IMG/VR virus record: IMGVR_UViG_3300010158_002102
Span: 1 to 46,010 of that record
Reading direction: 5' to 3' (one strand)
Origin: a virus
DNA length: 46,010 nt
Part shown: in pieces, positions 4,966-13,648 of the stretch
Numbering within the stretch: the first letter of the stretch is position 1
Layout: every line of letters begins with the position of its first letter
Program-made: the position numbers and the translations under genes
The notes under the pieces: generated by a model
Databases searched by the model: none
What the model was told of the DNA's origin: nothing
Seen by the model: the letters and a program-made list of their open reading frames with translations, nothing else

Positions 4966-5523
4966 ATGAAACAAAACGTACAAGCTATTCGAGAAATTTT
5001 TGAACATCTGGGTTTTGATTGGGTTGAACCTTATTCAACAACCGAAGGTGCAATCAACAGAGCCGAAGTGGGCAACCATAGAGGCTTGTATTACATCTAT
5101 CCAAAAGTTAACTTCTATTTTGGTAAAGCCGCAACAAACACAGTAATCAATCGTCACCAAACGCATCGTCCTAAATTGGATGTTAATTTGAGCGAACTGT
5201 ACAGTACACCTGTTGAAAAAGTAGAACCCAAATGGATGTTTCCAGAAGGTTGGAAAGAAGGTGTATGCAAATACATCATCGAAGGTGTGGAAACAATTCC
5301 CAGTCACTATGTAAAGATTGGCAAAAAGCGTGTAGCACCAGGTGTGCTAGACTTTCCAGTGACACACAAAGTAGATGTAGACTCGCTTGAAGTACTAGTT
5401 TGGAATTTGGATCATTTGACCGCTGAACAAATTAGTCATATTGAAGATGCCGTAATTCCGGTAATTTGGCCTTACTGTAATAATGAAACGTATAGAAAAA
5501 GAAAACGAGAATGTATAAAATAA
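4966..5523 (+). CDS. GIY-YIG-like nuclease domain protein
   Basis: This 185-residue protein has a region resembling the GIY-YIG fold: G40-LYYIY, then YFGKA (51-55), then Arg63 and His64/His67, in the usual order of GIY, YIG and the downstream Arg/His. The rest is unassigned, with a basic C-terminus. Family members cut DNA, as homing or repair enzymes. YFG instead of YIG and a loose spacing make this tentative. The gene is the first of a tight plus-strand operon running to 8653. Confidence 0.5.
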   Translation: MKQNVQAIREIFEHLGFDWVEPYSTTEGAINRAEVGNHRGLYYIYPKVNFYFGKAATNTVINRHQTHRPKLDVNLSELYSTPVEKVEPKWMFPEGWKEGVCKYIIEGVETIPSHYVKIGKKRVAPGVLDFPVTHKVDVDSLEVLVWNLDHLTAEQISHIEDAVIPVIWPYCNNETYRKRKRECIK

Positions 5524-5738
5524 TAGGCAAAGAAGAAACATTTAAGGTTCTTACACTTGCCGAAGCAATGAATGTTGCTAAAAGTATGAACGAATTTGTA
5601 AGAATTGTTGGAACAGATTTTGAAGTATGCGGCATCTTTGGTGTTGATACTGTTAAGGATGGACTATGTCCTGACGGTGTTGCATACACTTGGAACAAAG
5701 CAGGCCGAATTGGCCGCGTTAAAAAGGAGAGAACATAA
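5511..5738 (+). CDS. Conserved-looking small phage protein, unknown
   Basis: This is a 75-residue protein that I do not recognise. It has the shape of a small alpha/beta domain: LTLAEAMNVAKSMNEFVRIVG, then DFEVCGIFGVD. It overlaps the previous gene by 13 bases and ends at the base where the next begins (TAATG), so it is translationally coupled to both. The Shine-Dalgarno for the following gene (AAAAAGGAGAG) lies within its last codons. Confidence 0.75.
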   Translation: MYKIIGKEETFKVLTLAEAMNVAKSMNEFVRIVGTDFEVCGIFGVDTVKDGLCPDGVAYTWNKAGRIGRVKKERT

Positions 5739-6214
5739 TGCCATGGATTGAAAATGTAGCAGCCGCTGATATCCCAACAGGGTTTCATCATGCGGCTGGC
5801 CCTAACAGTATGTTGATCAGTATCACTGATCCTGCCAGTTGGCGTCCAACTGCCAAACACCAATTCAAAGAGCGTCATGACTTTGAGTTCCTGGACGTGG
5901 AAGAAAAGGATCATGTACTCGAAGAAGCAATGAAGTGCAGTCACGAGCAAGCGGCTGAACTTGTCCGTTTGTTACAACATGCTCTTGACAATCGTATGAA
6001 TGTTGTAGTACACTGTTTTGCAGGCGTATGCCGTAGTGGTGCAGTTTGCGAAGTTGGCGTAGCAATGGGGTTCAACGACACTGAGCGTTTTCGTGCTCCT
6101 AACTTGTTGGTCAAACATCGTATGATGAAAGCATTGGGATGGACATACGACGAGAATGAAAAGCCAGTACCATTGGCAGGTGAAGAGTTTATGCGGCAAG
6201 ATGGAGATATCTAA
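5738..6214 (+). CDS. Protein tyrosine/dual-specificity phosphatase
   Basis: The 158-residue protein carries the CX5R P-loop at HCFAGVCRSG: nucleophile Cys93, Arg99 and Ser100, preceded by a hydrophobic beta strand (NVVV). This is the active site of cysteine-based phosphatases. An upstream D-V-E-E-K-D patch near residue 53 could provide the general acid. Strong AAGGAG ribosome site. It may remove phosphate from host proteins, nucleotides or RNA ends; the substrate cannot be told. The operon also holds a P-loop kinase, so phosphate turnover is a theme. Confidence 0.85.
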   Translation: MPWIENVAAADIPTGFHHAAGPNSMLISITDPASWRPTAKHQFKERHDFEFLDVEEKDHVLEEAMKCSHEQAAELVRLLQHALDNRMNVVVHCFAGVCRSGAVCEVGVAMGFNDTERFRAPNLLVKHRMMKALGWTYDENEKPVPLAGEEFMRQDGDI

Positions 6215-6405
6215 TGCATTTGAGTAAAGAAGAAGTATTGAAAATTTTGGAAGTTATGGAAAAGTTTCCAGAAGCAGGTTGTTTTGAATTAACTCAAGAC
6301 AGTGATTCTGGAATTGGATCCATAACTACACTAACAGTCTTCACAGAGATAAACGGCTATGAAGGCAAATTCGCAATTGAAATTTCTGGAATTGAGAATT
6401 GGTAA
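6214..6405 (+). CDS. Small acidic phage protein, unknown
   Basis: This 63-residue, acidic protein has an N-terminal helix (LSKEEVLKILEVMEKFP) followed by predicted strands. It starts on the last base of the phosphatase stop (TAATG), and its own stop overlaps the next start in the same way. No family recognised. Confidence 0.7.
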   Translation: MHLSKEEVLKILEVMEKFPEAGCFELTQDSDSGIGSITTLTVFTEINGYEGKFAIEISGIENW

Positions 6406-6572
6406 TGAAAATTAAATTTGATAAAAACACAATGCCCGATGCACTGTATAATGCACTGTTACAACACTTTGTAAACGAAGCAGTTGGCCTTGGCGTAGCA
6501 GTTGACAAGTTTACCCAGTTCAACAACTGGGTGGTCGAGTGCGAGTGTGATGCTAAGGAAGCGGTACATTAA
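6405..6572 (+). CDS. Small phage protein, unknown (55 aa)
   Basis: The open frame begins MKIKFDKNTMPDALYNALLQ and ends DAKEAVH. It is coupled to both neighbours by one-base TAATG overlaps, which is the main evidence that it is real. Two Cys in VVECECDA near the C-terminus. No family recognised. Confidence 0.7.
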   Translation: MKIKFDKNTMPDALYNALLQHFVNEAVGLGVAVDKFTQFNNWVVECECDAKEAVH

Positions 6573-7036
6573 TGCCAAAATGCTATCAATTGATTGGTGT
6601 GCCAGCCTCGGGTAAAAGCACTTGGATTAAAGACCAAATCTGGGCATTGGGTCTGACTGTAGTTAGCACAGATACATTTGTGGAAGACTATGCTAGAGCA
6701 CAAGGTAAAACTTACTCTGAAGTGTTTACTGAATACATGCCCACCGCAGTTAACCTAATGGCTGAACAGGTTGTGTTTGCACGTGAGCATGGTCACACTA
6801 TAATCTGGGATCAAACCAGCACCACTGTTAAAAGTCGTGCTAATAAGTTTCGAATGTTGCCTGACTATGAGCATATTGCTGTGGTGTTTAAAACACCTGA
6901 ACACAAAGAACTCATGCGGCGTCTAATGAGCCGGCCAGGTAAAGAAATCCCAGATCATGTGATTGCCAGCATGATTGCCAGCTGGGAAGATCCAACTGAA
7001 CAAGAAGGCTTCAAGGAGATTTGGAACGCATGTTAA
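6572..7036 (+). CDS. P-loop kinase, polynucleotide-kinase-like
   Basis: The 154-residue protein has a Walker A motif GVPASGKST (residues 9-17), an STDTF segment in the place of the substrate-binding Asp of polynucleotide kinases, WDQTS as the second conserved strand, and Arg-rich RRLMSRPGKEIP in the lid position. It matches the single-domain AAA/Pnk-type kinases common in T4-like phages. It lacks the 3'-phosphatase domain of T4 Pnkp. Likely 5'-phosphorylation of nucleic acid or a small substrate; the exact substrate is unknown. Confidence 0.85.
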   Translation: MPKCYQLIGVPASGKSTWIKDQIWALGLTVVSTDTFVEDYARAQGKTYSEVFTEYMPTAVNLMAEQVVFAREHGHTIIWDQTSTTVKSRANKFRMLPDYEHIAVVFKTPEHKELMRRLMSRPGKEIPDHVIASMIASWEDPTEQEGFKEIWNAC

Positions 7037-7836
7037 CATTTGATAACGATTTATTTAAAGCAAGAGTTTACCATGGATTAAAGAGTATTCTTACTCCTGG
7101 AGATACATTACCGCCAAGATTTTTAGAATATTCCATTTGCCAAGCATTTGGCATGAACCATGTTGGCGACGGTAACTTTTACGCAGACGGATACTTGGGC
7201 GATATTCAAATGTCTGTTAAGACAAGGATGCTTAATCCGCATATACTTAAAACAAAGGCAGGGAGAGATTTTCAAACCAATCCTGCAATGTTCTTGGGTC
7301 CGCATCAAAATGTTAAACAGAACAAATGGACTGCTGGACTTGAAATAGTACAGCGTAGACAACAGCTTGATTTTAAAAACGATAGCACTGTTCCTCCAAA
7401 GAAGATTGGAGTGGCTACACTGCAAGGATTTAAAGATAACGTTGATGAAAGTTATAAAAAATACAATACTACAACGTCTTGTGAAGTTGTAGGTGTACAT
7501 GGATACGACAGTAAACAATCGTCCTATATCATAAGTTTGTTTTGGCAAGAGTATCAACCTATTGATACTAAGAAACTTACATGGGTACGCGAGGGTGCGT
7601 CTGTAGGCGGCTATATTGACATCGACGGTGTTCCGCAAAAAGTGTGCGAACGTATTAACGGCAATGCTAAACGTGAAGCAACTTGTTTTAAAGAATATAA
7701 AAACCTCACTAAATATACTTACTCTGTTGAATTAAAAATTCCTATACCTGATCCCTGGAGTTTTGATAAAGACACTATTTTGACAGAGATTAACCTGAAG
7801 GAACAAAATCGTGGCACTCTTTTATTCAGCGAATGA
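7030..7836 (+). CDS. Probable restriction endonuclease of an R-M pair
   Basis: I chose ATG 7030 (AAGGAG 11 bases upstream, ATGTTAA overlap with the kinase stop) over the in-frame TTG at 7021. The 268-residue protein is not a clear family match. It contains an ADGYLGDIQMSVKTR stretch compatible with a PD-(D/E)xK-like core (Asp...Gln-x-x-x-Lys), and it overlaps the next DNA methyltransferase gene by 26 bases. Order and coupling are typical of type II R-M operons. The function is inferred from context and a weak motif. Confidence 0.55.
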   Translation: MLTFDNDLFKARVYHGLKSILTPGDTLPPRFLEYSICQAFGMNHVGDGNFYADGYLGDIQMSVKTRMLNPHILKTKAGRDFQTNPAMFLGPHQNVKQNKWTAGLEIVQRRQQLDFKNDSTVPPKKIGVATLQGFKDNVDESYKKYNTTTSCEVVGVHGYDSKQSSYIISLFWQEYQPIDTKKLTWVREGASVGGYIDIDGVPQKVCERINGNAKREATCFKEYKNLTKYTYSVELKIPIPDPWSFDKDTILTEINLKEQNRGTLLFSE

Positions 7837-8653
7837 TATCGCAATTCACCATGACAACTGTTTAGATTATCTTGCAACTATTCCAGACAACAGTATTAAA
7901 TTTACACTTACTAGTCCTCCTTATGATGACATTAGGGACTACAATGGATACAGTTTTCCATTTGAAGACATTGCCAAAGAACTATGGCGTACCACCAAGA
8001 GCGGTGGAGTAATTGCTTGGAATGTAGCAGATGCTACAGTCAAAGGTAGCGAGACTGGCACAAGTATGCGTCAAGCATTGTATTTTATGAGTCTGGGATT
8101 TAGATTGCATGATACAATGATATATGCTAAAAAGAATCCCATGCCCGCAGGTGTTAGTAGCAAACGATATCACCAAGCATGGGAATATGTTTTCATTCTC
8201 AGTAAGGATACACCTGAGACATTTAACCCTATTATGGTTAAAGCCAAGTACGGACATCTCGAAGCCAGCATGAAGCATCGCGGTAAAGACGGTGATATGA
8301 ATTACACAAAAACCAAACGTAATGAATTTACCAAAGTTCGTAACATATTTGAATACAGTGTAGGTGGTGGCCATAGTAGCAAGGACAAAATAGCATTTCA
8401 GCATCCTGCAATTATGCCCGAGCAGTTGGCACAAGATATGATTACAACGTGGACTGATACAGGCGATACAGTTTTTGATCCATTTACAGGATCAGGAACC
8501 ACAGCCAAAATGTGTATGGCAACAGGCAGAAAATTTCACGGCACTGAAATGAGTGCGGAATATTGTGCCATTATACAACAACGATTAGCACTAGCCCAGG
8601 CTGTGCTAGATAAACCAGAAAATTTACTGTTCGAAGAGGCAGAAGCTAGTTGA
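7811..8653 (+). CDS. DNA methyltransferase (N4-cytosine/N6-adenine, TSPPY class)
   Basis: This starts at GTG with AAGGA 8 bases upstream. The 280-residue enzyme has the catalytic motif IV TSPPY (34-38) before the AdoMet-binding motif I FDPFTGSGTT (from about 222), which is the beta-class order. TSPPY is usual for N4-cytosine enzymes of the PvuII type. It would protect phage DNA, either against the host or against the upstream candidate endonuclease. The stop codon lies in the -35 box of the next promoter. Confidence 0.9.
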   Translation: MALFYSANDIAIHHDNCLDYLATIPDNSIKFTLTSPPYDDIRDYNGYSFPFEDIAKELWRTTKSGGVIAWNVADATVKGSETGTSMRQALYFMSLGFRLHDTMIYAKKNPMPAGVSSKRYHQAWEYVFILSKDTPETFNPIMVKAKYGHLEASMKHRGKDGDMNYTKTKRNEFTKVRNIFEYSVGGGHSSKDKIAFQHPAIMPEQLAQDMITTWTDTGDTVFDPFTGSGTTAKMCMATGRKFHGTEMSAEYCAIIQQRLALAQAVLDKPENLLFEEAEAS

Positions 8654-8678
8654 CAAGTTCTCCTTTTGGCAGTATAAT
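8650..8678 (+). promoter_or_regulatory. Sigma70-type promoter
   Basis: TTGACA (8650-8655) and TATAAT (8673-8678) are perfect boxes with a 17-bp spacer. AAGGAGG follows just before the ATG at 8707. Confidence 0.88.
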
Positions 8679-8706
8679 ATATACTTAAACAAGAAAGGAG
8701 GGCAAT

Positions 8707-9309
8707 ATGCCTAGTGTATTTTTAGTAAGCGATACGCACTTTGGCCACACTGGCGTATGTAAGTTTACCCGAAACGATGGGGTGACAAAGTTACGCCCAT
8801 GGACAGATCCAGATGAGATGGACGAAGCAATGGTCAAGTCTTGGAACGAACGGGTAAAACCCACTGACAAGGTGTACCATTTGGGCGATGTTGTTATTAA
8901 CCGTAAAGCGTTAAAAATCATGTCGAGATTAAACGGCGACAAGGTGTTAATCCGCGGCAACCACGACATCTTCAGAGATGACGAGTACAGGCAGTACTTT
9001 AGAGAATTACGTGCATACCATGTTATGAACGGCATGATCTTAAGCCACATTCCATTACACTCAGATTCAATGGGTCGTTTTGGTACTAACATTCACGGAC
9101 ATACTCACGCAAATCGCGTGAAGAAGGCACGTGGGGTTGATGCTAGAACTGGTGAAGTGTTATACAGCGATGAAAACGATGTTCGTTACCATTGTGTTTG
9201 TGTAGAACAAACAGACTTTGCACCTATCTTGTTTGAAGATGTTATTGCACGTATTGAAGCAGAAGGTGGAAGTGTGGGATTTAAAAATGGTAACGGTCCT
9301 ACTATGTAA
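8707..9309 (+). CDS. Metallophosphoesterase
   Basis: The 200-residue protein has the full calcineurin-like motif series: SDTHFGH (8-14), HLGDVV, RGNHD, the SHIPLH histidine and the final HGHTH. Two metal ions bound by these residues hydrolyse phosphomono- or diesters. Short phage members of this family act on nucleotides or RNA ends. It is transcribed alone, from a consensus promoter to a terminator. A second family member begins at 45496. Confidence 0.92.
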   Translation: MPSVFLVSDTHFGHTGVCKFTRNDGVTKLRPWTDPDEMDEAMVKSWNERVKPTDKVYHLGDVVINRKALKIMSRLNGDKVLIRGNHDIFRDDEYRQYFRELRAYHVMNGMILSHIPLHSDSMGRFGTNIHGHTHANRVKKARGVDARTGEVLYSDENDVRYHCVCVEQTDFAPILFEDVIARIEAEGGSVGFKNGNGPTM

Positions 9310-9324
9310 TATAGTAGCACTTTA

Positions 9325-9350
9325 ATAGGGCCTCAGGGCCCTATTTTTTT
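9325..9350 (+). terminator. Rho-independent terminator
   Basis: ATAGGGCC (9325-9332) and GGCCCTAT (9337-9344) form an 8-bp stem with loop TCAG, followed by a run of seven T. Confidence 0.93.
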
Positions 9351-9395
9351 GACTAAAACAAGCTATCTCCTATTTCTCAAATTGAATAAATACAC

Positions 9396-9401
9396 TATAA
9401 T
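9396..9401 (+). promoter_or_regulatory. -10 box upstream of fibre-like gene
   Basis: TATAAT at 9396-9401, with no good -35 at 17 bp. AATAAATA lies just upstream at 9386-9393 and could be a degenerate late box. GGAGAT precedes the ATG at 9440. Confidence 0.5.
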
Positions 9402-9439
9402 GGTCAGCAAAGTTGACACACGAATACCGGAGATAGTAC

Positions 9440-10483
9440 ATGTCATTACGAATTAGACGCGGCACAAATGCTCAAAGAGCAACAACTTCATTTGAACTAG
9501 GTGAACTTGTATTCACTACAGATACTAAACAACTGTATGTTGGTAACGGTATAGATAACGGTGGAGATCCTATCATTCGTCTAGGTACTGGTCTTGCATG
9601 GGCAGATGCACAATGTACTACTATTATTGCTACAGGTGCAGCCTTACAAGTTTCTGCAGATACCAATCCATCGCTGGGCGGCGATTTGGATGCAAACGGA
9701 TTTAACATAACTGGTGCTGGTATTATTTCTACTACAACAACAGCACTGAACGGATCAGTTATAACAGGAAGTGCAACTACTCCTAGTACTGTAGGTTATA
9801 CAGTTAATAGTCCTATATCAATTGGTACTAATGCTAATCCTAACACTTTATTCTTGCGTTCTTCACAAACATTTGGGGTATTTACAGGTATTACTAATGG
9901 TACTAACAATAGTGGACTAGTTGCAAGGATTCTTCGAAACACGTTTACATCACCTCAAGCATTACAACCCGGTGATCCAATTTGGCATCAACAAGCTATG
10001 GGCTTTGATGGCAGCATATATCAAACTGCCGGATTCTATGGTTTATTTGTTGATCCTGATGCAACTGTTGCTTCTGGAAGCGTACCAGGTATGTTTGGAG
10101 CGGCCACTATCAATTCAACCGGCGGTACAAATTATCTTACATTTAATTCTAACGGAACGTTAGCGACTCCTAATTTTTCAATTAGTGGATTAGTATATTA
10201 TAGCCCTAACTATATAACAGTAGGTACCACAGCCTCATACACTTTAAGTTCAACGAAATCATACAACATATTATTAGTAGGAACTACTGGTTTAACAGCC
10301 ACTATTAACATGCCTGCAAGTCCAGTAGATGGACAAGTATGTACATTTACAGTTGCAAGTAATGCAGTAACCTTAGTTGTGGGGACTGGGACAGTTGTTC
10401 CAGGGTTTGCTGGGTCACAAGTTTCAGGATTTGTTGTTAGATATGTATATCGTGCAACCGGAACTAGTTGGTACAGAATTTAA
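9440..10483 (+). CDS. Tail-fibre/structural protein with repeat-type N-terminus
   Basis: The 347-residue protein opens with RIRRGTNAQR...FELGELVFTTDTKQLYVGNG, the short beta-prism-like module found at the start of many phage fibre and receptor-binding proteins (Mtd N-terminal type). The remainder is rich in Gly, Thr, Ser and Asn with beta-strand repeats and ends in a compact SWYRI strand, as in trimeric fibre proteins. It is the only clear virion gene in the window and ends with a 20-base convergent overlap with the radical SAM unit. It is a possible substrate of that machinery (inference). Confidence 0.8.
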   Translation: MSLRIRRGTNAQRATTSFELGELVFTTDTKQLYVGNGIDNGGDPIIRLGTGLAWADAQCTTIIATGAALQVSADTNPSLGGDLDANGFNITGAGIISTTTTALNGSVITGSATTPSTVGYTVNSPISIGTNANPNTLFLRSSQTFGVFTGITNGTNNSGLVARILRNTFTSPQALQPGDPIWHQQAMGFDGSIYQTAGFYGLFVDPDATVASGSVPGMFGAATINSTGGTNYLTFNSNGTLATPNFSISGLVYYSPNYITVGTTASYTLSSTKSYNILLVGTTGLTATINMPASPVDGQVCTFTVASNAVTLVVGTGTVVPGFAGSQVSGFVVRYVYRATGTSWYRI

Positions 10484-12020
10484 TTAAAGGTTCAAAGTAA
10501 TCTCTAAGAACTGTTTCTCTAAATAGTTCTTTAAAATCAATAGACTTAATTAGGCGATGATATTCTTCGTCTGTTAAGTCTATATTTTTTTCTCTATTGC
10601 TTATTCTGCTGTCGTTAAAACTGCTGGTATAAAAGCATCCACGATAATCTTTATGTGGTAATGTGGGATTAATTGTGTGAGCCATAGCATCTGCTTGTTC
10701 ATAACTTTTTATATCAGTATCATCATCTTTACGCCAATTATAGTAATTAGTTTCTGGATTAGGAAAATAGTATCCATATTTGTTATAGTTTCTATCAATC
10801 TCACTCATATACATATACTTGACCATATCATGGTTGCCAATGATGCTGAGTGGAAATGTATTGGCAAGATCAATAGGGCAGTCTTGCCTATGAAAAAAGT
10901 CCACAGCAGTTTGTATACTAGCCTGTGTTTCATAAGGCAAGCCAATAATAATGCCAGCGGCAAGATAACTACGAGGACCCCAGTACTCTTTACACTTGTA
11001 TAAGGTATCAGTTATCTTGCCCATGGCCATACCTTTGCCTATGAACTTAGCAGTCTTGGGATTAAATGTTTCAAGCCCAAAATAAGTTTCTTGTATGCCC
11101 ATATCCTTTAACAACTGTATTTGTTGTGGATGTGCGGCTATAATATCAGCACGAAGATAACACCAGAACTTTAGTTCAAACGGAAGGCTCTGACTAATGT
11201 CAGTCATCATTTGCATTTTCTCTGTACTGTCATTGAACGTATCGTCCACAATAAAATATTTGGTAGTTCCCCAGCGTTCGTAATTGTTCATTAATTCTCT
11301 ACGAATAACTTCAGGATGTTTGAGGTAATCCTGTGTACGCTGTCCAATCAACGGATAGCTACAGTAAGCACATTTAAATTTACAGCCACGACTAATTTCT
11401 AAGTTAAGTGTTTCATTAGGAAGAATAAAATCATGTGGTGTATATTCTGTCGTACTGGTTCTAAAATCCCATACGGCATTATGTGCTTTGCGGTCGTGGT
11501 CTATAATACGATTGAATATGCGTTTAGTTCTAGCAGACAGTGTATCTAACAAATCTACTAGTTCTGTTTCGGCCAATCCTACAATTACATAATCAGTGGG
11601 TGCATCTAAATAAAAATCTATCTTGGCACCGCCTAGAACAGTTTTAACATTTGGATTACACTTCTTAATATAGTCAAGCCACGGTTTGTAGTCATTTTTA
11701 CTAAATGCTGATACAATACTGTTATCGTTTAGTCGGTGTACATCATTTGCTTCGCCGCCTTCTCCAGGATTTCGAGTGCGGATTTCTCCATCAAATTTAT
11801 AAGGCATCCAGGTAGTCGAGAACCCAACAGCCAAGGTATCATTGCCAATTGCTCCATCTAGTATTTTAGTATAGATATTCCAAGACACTAAACTGCTAAA
11901 ATCTACAACTAAACAAGTATATCCGTTGGCTCGGAGATGACTAGCAAGTCTATGCACACCGTATCCTCTACTTTTAACTTCGTATTGAACAGTGTCAGTG
12001 AATAAGATAACGTCAAACAT
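10464..12020 (-). CDS. B12-binding-type radical SAM enzyme (copy 2)
   Basis: The 518-residue protein has an N-terminal Rossmann-like region of the cobalamin-binding type (about 1-190) and then a radical SAM core with Cys213, Cys217 and Cys220. Distinctive signatures are GTTKYFIVDDTFNDS and ETYFGLETFN. It is clearly a paralogue of the upstream gene at 12013-13620 and overlaps it by 8 bases. B12 radical SAM enzymes methylate unactivated carbon or phosphorus, or rearrange rings. The DxHxxG cobalamin motif is not evident, so B12 use is unproven. Confidence 0.85.
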   Translation of the reverse strand: MFDVILFTDTVQYEVKSRGYGVHRLASHLRANGYTCLVVDFSSLVSWNIYTKILDGAIGNDTLAVGFSTTWMPYKFDGEIRTRNPGEGGEANDVHRLNDNSIVSAFSKNDYKPWLDYIKKCNPNVKTVLGGAKIDFYLDAPTDYVIVGLAETELVDLLDTLSARTKRIFNRIIDHDRKAHNAVWDFRTSTTEYTPHDFILPNETLNLEISRGCKFKCAYCSYPLIGQRTQDYLKHPEVIRRELMNNYERWGTTKYFIVDDTFNDSTEKMQMMTDISQSLPFELKFWCYLRADIIAAHPQQIQLLKDMGIQETYFGLETFNPKTAKFIGKGMAMGKITDTLYKCKEYWGPRSYLAAGIIIGLPYETQASIQTAVDFFHRQDCPIDLANTFPLSIIGNHDMVKYMYMSEIDRNYNKYGYYFPNPETNYYNWRKDDDTDIKSYEQADAMAHTINPTLPHKDYRGCFYTSSFNDSRISNREKNIDLTDEEYHRLIKSIDFKELFRETVLRDYFEPLIKFCTN

Positions 12021-13620
12021 TTTTTAGTTTAGCCAACAACGGTTTAAAGTATTCTTCATTTACTGTTGTGTAAAATAACTCATCAAAGTTAATACTTGCC
12101 ATGACCGCACGATATTGTTCAGGCGTCATATCCAGTGTTGCTTCTCTGTCTCTAAGTATGGGATGATTATAGCTACTAGCATAAAAGTCTCCCCTACGCT
12201 CACGTTGATATGGTTTAAGTTCTCTCAATGTTTCATCAGCTATACTTTGGGCAATAGTAAAGTTAGGAATATCAGTAGCGTCATCTTTGTGCCACTCGAG
12301 CATTCCTTCTATTCCATCCTTTGGAAAATAGTAACCAAAGTCTTCATAGTTGTTATCAAACCAGCTGGTAGGAAACCATTTGTTACGCTCAGATTTTTTA
12401 ACTATATTAAGTGGATAGCAAGTACTAATATCCAAAGGGCAATCGTCTTGTTTTAACCAATCAACAGTTTGCTTCCAAGAGGCTCGTGTTTCGTAAGGCA
12501 AGCCAATCATAAAGCCGCCTTCTGTCCATACACGGTCTCCCCAAACTTCCTTGGCTTTGTATATTGTATCTTTACGACGACTACTTGGCATACCTTTGCC
12601 AATAGTTTTACTACTCTTATCGTTAAATGTTTCTAAGCCAAAGAAAGTTTCAGCAACACCTATTTCTTTAAGTAATTCCATTTGCTCAGGGTGTATGGCC
12701 AACAAGTCAATACGTGTATAACACCAGAACTTGATTTTAAAAGGCAAGTCGCTCATGACCTTAGCCAGCATTTCTAACTTTTCTGTGCTGTCATTGAATG
12801 TGTCATCCACAATAAAATATTTGGTAGTTCCCCAACGCTCGTAATTTTCTAATAGCTCATCACGTATGTGGGTAGGGTACTTGATATAATCGTTAACATT
12901 TTTTTGTCCTATTAGCGGGAAGTTACAAAATGCACATTTGAATCTGCAACCACGCCCAACTTCAAGCACTTGTGTTTCTTGTGGTTGTATAAAGTCCCAC
13001 TCGGTATAACGTGTACTGCTTTCACGAAAGTCCCAAGTGTCAGCATGTGCTTTGCGGTCGTGATCGATATACTTGTTAAAGATACGTTTAGTCTTACCGC
13101 TAAGTTTATCTAACAAATCTAAAGTCATGGTTTCAGCAATGCCAAATATAACGTGATCAACATGTTCTAAATCCATATAAAAGTCTGCTTTGGCTCCGCC
13201 CAAAACAATTTTTAATTTTGAGTTAATGGTCTTAGGATATGTTAGCCACTCTGCAACTTCATTTTTGCCAAATTTAACAACTAGATTATCTTTACGCCAA
13301 TCTAACTGTTCGGTTTTGTCATGGCTCATTTCATGCTGTACACCTATATGATGTCCAGGAATTTGATTAGTATATTCGCCTGGAAGTTCGGGCCAGCGAT
13401 ACGGCAACCATGTAGTACTAAATCCAATCATATAAGTATCAGGACCAACACTGGCATCTATGATTTCTTTATACTTGTCAAAGGTTAATGCTGAACTAAA
13501 GTCTACAACTAGACAAGTATATCCGTTAGCCCTAACTTGGCTGGCAATCCTGTGTACACCATAGCCACGAATCTTATGATGAGGGTATGGTGCATCGGTA
13601 AATAGTATCACATTAAACAT
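12013..13620 (-). CDS. B12-binding-type radical SAM enzyme (copy 1)
   Basis: This 535-residue paralogue of the next gene shares the start F(N/D)VILFTD, the SRGYGVHR/IRGYGVHR segment, and ANGYTCLVVDFSS. The radical SAM cysteines are Cys225, Cys229 and Cys232. The same GTTKYFIVDDTFNDS block follows the core. TTAAATA (13633-13627, minus strand) lies six bases before the ATG and there is no Shine-Dalgarno, suggesting a leaderless late transcript. Two adjacent copies suggest successive steps or two substrates. Confidence 0.85.
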   Translation of the reverse strand: MFNVILFTDAPYPHHKIRGYGVHRIASQVRANGYTCLVVDFSSALTFDKYKEIIDASVGPDTYMIGFSTTWLPYRWPELPGEYTNQIPGHHIGVQHEMSHDKTEQLDWRKDNLVVKFGKNEVAEWLTYPKTINSKLKIVLGGAKADFYMDLEHVDHVIFGIAETMTLDLLDKLSGKTKRIFNKYIDHDRKAHADTWDFRESSTRYTEWDFIQPQETQVLEVGRGCRFKCAFCNFPLIGQKNVNDYIKYPTHIRDELLENYERWGTTKYFIVDDTFNDSTEKLEMLAKVMSDLPFKIKFWCYTRIDLLAIHPEQMELLKEIGVAETFFGLETFNDKSSKTIGKGMPSSRRKDTIYKAKEVWGDRVWTEGGFMIGLPYETRASWKQTVDWLKQDDCPLDISTCYPLNIVKKSERNKWFPTSWFDNNYEDFGYYFPKDGIEGMLEWHKDDATDIPNFTIAQSIADETLRELKPYQRERRGDFYASSYNHPILRDREATLDMTPEQYRAVMASINFDELFYTTVNEEYFKPLLAKLKNV

Positions 13621-13636
13621 AACATATATTTAAGCG

Positions 13637-13644
13637 TATAAAAT
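13637..13644 (+). promoter_or_regulatory. Late-type promoter box (TATAAAAT)
   Basis: A near match to TATAAATA, four bases before the ATG at 13649 and in a 28-bp divergent gap. Confidence 0.55.
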
Positions 13645-13648
13645 ACAC

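Noticed and set aside
5432-5950. Minus-strand 172-residue frame
   Set aside because: It crosses three coupled plus-strand genes, one with a CX5R active site.
7123-8434. Minus-strand frames opposite the R-M pair
   Set aside because: The opposite strand of clear coding sequence; no family features.
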